The translations under genes and the position numbers were made by a program. DNA of 7,649 nucleotides, from positions 1 to 7,649 of the forward strand of contig WGAD01000124.1 in assembly GCA_015489255.1 (NCBI GenBank), written 5' to 3'. The stretch is from Anaerolineales bacterium. GTDB taxonomy: Bacteria > Chloroflexota > Anaerolineae > Anaerolineales > Villigracilaceae. A model generated the notes under the pieces. That model saw only the letters and a list, made by a program, of their open reading frames with translations, had not been told where the DNA came from and searched no databases. Shown piece by piece: positions 5,517-7,649 of this stretch; the first letter of the stretch is position 1; every line of letters begins with the position of its first letter.

Positions 5517-6739
5517 ATTTTCTGCAAGCCGTGCGCGAGGCCCTCGAAAGCCTGGGCGCCAACAAATTACGCTCCGGGCTGACCATCCTGGGCATCGTCA
5601 TCGGGGTGGCCGCCGTTATTGCCATGTTGAGCATTGGGCGCGGCGCCCAGGAAGCCATCACCGGCTCGATCAGCGGTATTGGCACCAACCTGCTCTTCGT
5701 CTTCCGCGGCAACCCGGATGACGCCGTGCGCAACCCCAAGCCCCTCACCTTGCAAGATGCCGCAGCCCTGCGCGACCCCTTCTCCGCGCCGGCGGTGGCC
5801 GCTGTCGCCCCGCTGATCGACAGCCAGGTGAGCGCCAACGCCTACGGCAAACAGACCCGCGCCACCCTGGACGGCGTAACGCCGGAATACTTTTCGGTGC
5901 GCAACCACACCCTGCTAGAAGGCGAATTCTTCGGCGAGGAGGCGGTACTGGGGCGCCAATCCGTTGCCCTGATCGGCGTCGACGTGGCCGACGCCCTCTT
6001 CGATCGCCGCCAGGGCCTCGTCGGCGAGACCATCCGCATTGAGGGGCAGCCGTTCCGCATCATCGGCGTGCTGGCCTCCAAAGGGGGGAGCGCCTTCGGC
6101 AGCGCCGACAACATCATCGTCATCCCCATCAGCGCCGCCCAAACCCGCATCCTGCGCCGCAGCAACGACAAGGTAGACCTGATCCTCGTCCAGGCCGCCA
6201 GCGCCGAACAGGTGGACGAAGCCAGCGAGCAGATCGCCCAAATTTTGCGCACCCGCCACCGCACCCCCGTCGGGCTGGACGATTTCACCATCATGTCGCA
6301 GCAAGATTTCCTGACGACCGCCTCCACCATCACCAACGTGCTGACCATCTTTCTCGGCGGCATCGCCGCCATCTCGCTGCTGGTGGGCGGCATCGGCATC
6401 ATGAACATCATGCTGGTCAGCGTCACCGAGCGCACGCGCGAGATCGGCCTGCGCAAGGCCCTCGGCGCCCGCAAGCGCGACATCCTGATTCAGTTCTTGA
6501 CGGAATCGTCCCTGCTCAGTTTAATAGGCGGGTTGATCGGCATTGGCCTCGGCTGGCTGATCGGGCACATCGTCGGCCTGGTGGCCGCCCGCAGCGGCAC
6601 GCCCTTCACGGCCAGCATCGGGTTGGATGCCATCCTGCTCGCCACCCTCTTTTCCGCTGGCGTTGGGCTGTTTTTCGGCATCTATCCTGCCAGCCGTGCC
6701 GCCGGCCTGGAGCCGGTCGAGGCCCTGCGTTACGAATAA
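5513..6739 (+). CDS. MacB-like FtsX-family ABC transporter permease
   Basis: This 408-residue protein shows the four-helix MacB/FtsX-type layout. One helix lies near the N-terminus at about 22-42 ([20 protein letters not shown]). A large extracytoplasmic MacB_PCD-like domain runs from about 45 to 270. Three C-terminal helices follow at about 275-298, 333-358 and 373-393. The conserved cytoplasmic segment [14 protein letters not shown] comes after the second helix, and the protein ends in EPVEALRYE as is typical. These transporters couple ATP hydrolysis to periplasmic or surface movements rather than carrying substrate through the membrane helices. The start overlaps the ATPase stop (ATGA), with GGAGG at 5504-5508 upstream. 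With the adaptor and ATPase it completes the transporter unit. Substrate cannot be inferred. No terminator is visible before the next gene. Confidence 0.92.
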   Translation: MNFLQAVREALESLGANKLRSGLTILGIVIGVAAVIAMLSIGRGAQEAITGSISGIGTNLLFVFRGNPDDAVRNPKPLTLQDAAALRDPFSAPAVAAVAPLIDSQVSANAYGKQTRATLDGVTPEYFSVRNHTLLEGEFFGEEAVLGRQSVALIGVDVADALFDRRQGLVGETIRIEGQPFRIIGVLASKGGSAFGSADNIIVIPISAAQTRILRRSNDKVDLILVQAASAEQVDEASEQIAQILRTRHRTPVGLDDFTIMSQQDFLTTASTITNVLTIFLGGIAAISLLVGGIGIMNIMLVSVTERTREIGLRKALGARKRDILIQFLTESSLLSLIGGLIGIGLGWLIGHIVGLVAARSGTPFTASIGLDAILLATLFSAGVGLFFGIYPASRAAGLEPVEALRYE

Positions 6740-6765
6740 CCCATTCAACCCGGGAGGAACCTGCC

Positions 6766-7233
6766 ATGAAAATTGCCCTGGCCACCGATGAACGCGCCCA
6801 TGTGGTTGAGGTGGTGCGGCAAGAGCTGGAAGCCCGCGGCCACCAGGTGATCTGGTTTGGGCCGCAAGCCGAAGAAACCCTGCCCTGGCCGCAGGTGGCC
6901 CGTCAGGCCGCGGAAGCCGTTGTCTCTGGCGCCGCCGATGAAGCCGTGCTCTTCTGCTGGACGGGCACCGGCGTCAGCCTGGCAGCCAACAAGGTGCCCG
7001 GCATCCGCGCCGCCCTCTGCGACGACGCCGAAACCGCCCGCGGCGCCCGGCTGTGGAACGACGCCAACGCCCTGTGCCTGTCCATCCGCCGCACCTCGCC
7101 GGTCATCGCCCGCGAAATCCTGGAGGCCTGGTTCAGCACGGCCTACCAGCCCAACCCGACCGATGACGCTTGCCTGCAAATGGTGGCCGAAATGGACGCC
7201 GGCCGTAGCGCATCTGATACAATAACCGCATGA
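6766..7233 (+). CDS. RpiB/LacA/LacB-family sugar-phosphate isomerase homologue, divergent active site
   Basis: This 155-residue protein has the normal RpiB length and fold signature. RpiB interconverts ribose 5-phosphate and ribulose 5-phosphate; LacAB and related enzymes act on other aldose and ketose phosphates. Clear family blocks are MKIALATD at the start, VLFCWTGTGVSLAANKVPGIRAALCDD at 61-87 and WNDANALCLSIR at 97-108. The Cys at the catalytic-base position of Cys-type RpiB is kept (Cys64), but the next residue is Trp rather than Gly. The usual Asp-His pair near the N-terminus is Asp8-Glu9, and the ring-opening His of the HND motif is Trp97. Either the substrate differs from ribose 5-phosphate or the chemistry has changed; I would not call it rpiB. 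The start has GGGAGG at 6752-6757, 8 nt upstream, 26 nt after the permease stop. It overlaps serA by 4 nt. Confidence 0.82.
   Translation: MKIALATDERAHVVEVVRQELEARGHQVIWFGPQAEETLPWPQVARQAAEAVVSGAADEAVLFCWTGTGVSLAANKVPGIRAALCDDAETARGARLWNDANALCLSIRRTSPVIAREILEAWFSTAYQPNPTDDACLQMVAEMDAGRSASDTITA
7215..7223 (+). promoter_or_regulatory. Possible extended -10 element giving leaderless serA transcription
   Basis: TGATACAAT at 7215-7223 matches an extended -10 (TGN plus TACAAT, five of six to TATAAT). Initiation about 7 nt downstream would fall on or next to the serA ATG at 7230, giving a leaderless mRNA. A loose -35, TGGACG at 7193-7198, is 19 nt upstream. The element lies inside the isomerase coding region, so chance is a real alternative. 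Confidence 0.3.
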
Positions 7234-7649
7234 CCCCCTGGAAAATTCTCGTCAGCGATGACCTGGCACAAGCCGGATTGAACCTCCTTGCCCGGCATGC
7301 CGCCGTCACCTTCGAACCGGCCATCGGCCCGCAGGCCCTGCTAGAGGCCGTCCCCGCATACGATGCCCTCATCGTCCGCGGGCGCACCCGGGTCACCGCC
7401 GAGGTTCTGGCCGCTGCCTCTCGGCTGCGCGTGGTTGGGCGCGCCGGCGTCGGGGTGGACAACATCGACCTGGAAGCCGCCCGCACCCGTGGCGTGACCG
7501 TCGTCAACGCGCCCACGGCCACCAGCCTGGCAGTCGCCGAACTGAGCTTCGGCCTGCTGCTGGCCGTCGCCCGCCACATCCCCCAGGCCAGCGCCAGCAT
7601 GAAAACCGGCCAGTGGCTGAAAAAGCAATTCAAAGGCGTAGAACTCTAC
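7230..7649 (+). CDS. serA: D-3-phosphoglycerate dehydrogenase, N-terminal part (3'-truncated by window edge)
   Basis: This frame is open from ATG at 7230 to the window end (140 residues). The enzyme oxidises 3-phosphoglycerate to 3-phosphohydroxypyruvate with NAD+, the first step of serine synthesis. The visible part covers the substrate-binding half of a D-2-hydroxyacid dehydrogenase: MTPWKILVSDDLAQAGL at the start, then VRGRTRVTAEVL, GRAGVGVDNIDLEAARTRGV, VVNAPTATSLAVAEL and finally GQWLKKQFKGVELY. The GVGVDNID and KKQFKGVEL segments favour SerA over other family members. The NAD-binding GxGxxG and the catalytic Arg, Glu and His lie beyond the edge, as would any ACT or ASB regulatory domain. 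The start codon shares ATGA with the isomerase stop, and no Shine-Dalgarno is visible, so translation is either coupled or leaderless. A related hydroxyacid dehydrogenase remains possible until the C-terminus is seen. Confidence 0.87.
   Translation, partial: MTPWKILVSDDLAQAGLNLLARHAAVTFEPAIGPQALLEAVPAYDALIVRGRTRVTAEVLAAASRLRVVGRAGVGVDNIDLEAARTRGVTVVNAPTATSLAVAELSFGLLLAVARHIPQASASMKTGQWLKKQFKGVELY

Overview
The window is GC-rich bacterial DNA (roughly 60% G+C by eye) with dense, ordinary protein-coding organisation. The taxon cannot be read directly. The SerA N-terminus with an NAPTATSLAVAE-type segment, a stand-alone GltD-like oxidoreductase, a MacA/MacB-type exporter with no outer-membrane factor in view, and a PAPS-type sulfotransferase together suggest a Chloroflexota (Anaerolineae/Caldilineae-like) chromosome. 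That assignment is inference from family resemblance. I see no rRNA, tRNA, CRISPR array, insertion sequence, integrase or phage gene.

Layout, left to right. (1) 3-848, plus strand: the C-terminal three quarters of a sulfotransferase, entering from outside the window. (2) 854-882: a perfect 12-bp hairpin flanked by an A-run and a T-run, placed between convergent genes, so a probable bidirectional terminator. (3) 912-1469, minus strand: a small secreted protein with a signal peptide, a helical middle and a Gly/Tyr/Met-rich tail containing a 30-bp tandem duplication. (4) 1577-1611: a terminator for the next minus-strand gene. (5) 1630-3075, minus strand: a GltD-like NAD(P)H/FAD/Fe-S oxidoreductase without an adjacent large subunit. 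(6) 3076-3434: a 359-bp divergent intergenic region with a near-consensus promoter to the right, a plausible promoter to the left and several hairpins. (7) 3435-7649, plus strand: a tight cluster of five genes (adaptor, ATPase, permease, RpiB-like isomerase, SerA). Gaps are 3 nt, a 4-nt overlap, 26 nt and a 4-nt overlap. SerA runs off the right edge.

The first three genes of the right-hand cluster form a complete MacA/MacB-type tripartite unit: a membrane-anchored HlyD-type adaptor, a LolD/MacB-type ATPase and an FtsX-like permease. They probably export, or move away from the membrane, an unidentified substrate. The two following genes encode soluble carbon-metabolism enzymes and may be co-transcribed, since no terminator is visible between permease and isomerase.

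No clearly new multi-gene system is evident. The points most worth a second look are: the RpiB-like protein whose canonical histidine positions hold Glu and Trp while the catalytic-type Cys is kept; its stop/start overlap with serA; the repeat-tailed secreted protein with an inverted repeat in its upstream region; the orphan GltD-like enzyme; the structured divergent intergenic region; and a possible leaderless promoter just before serA.
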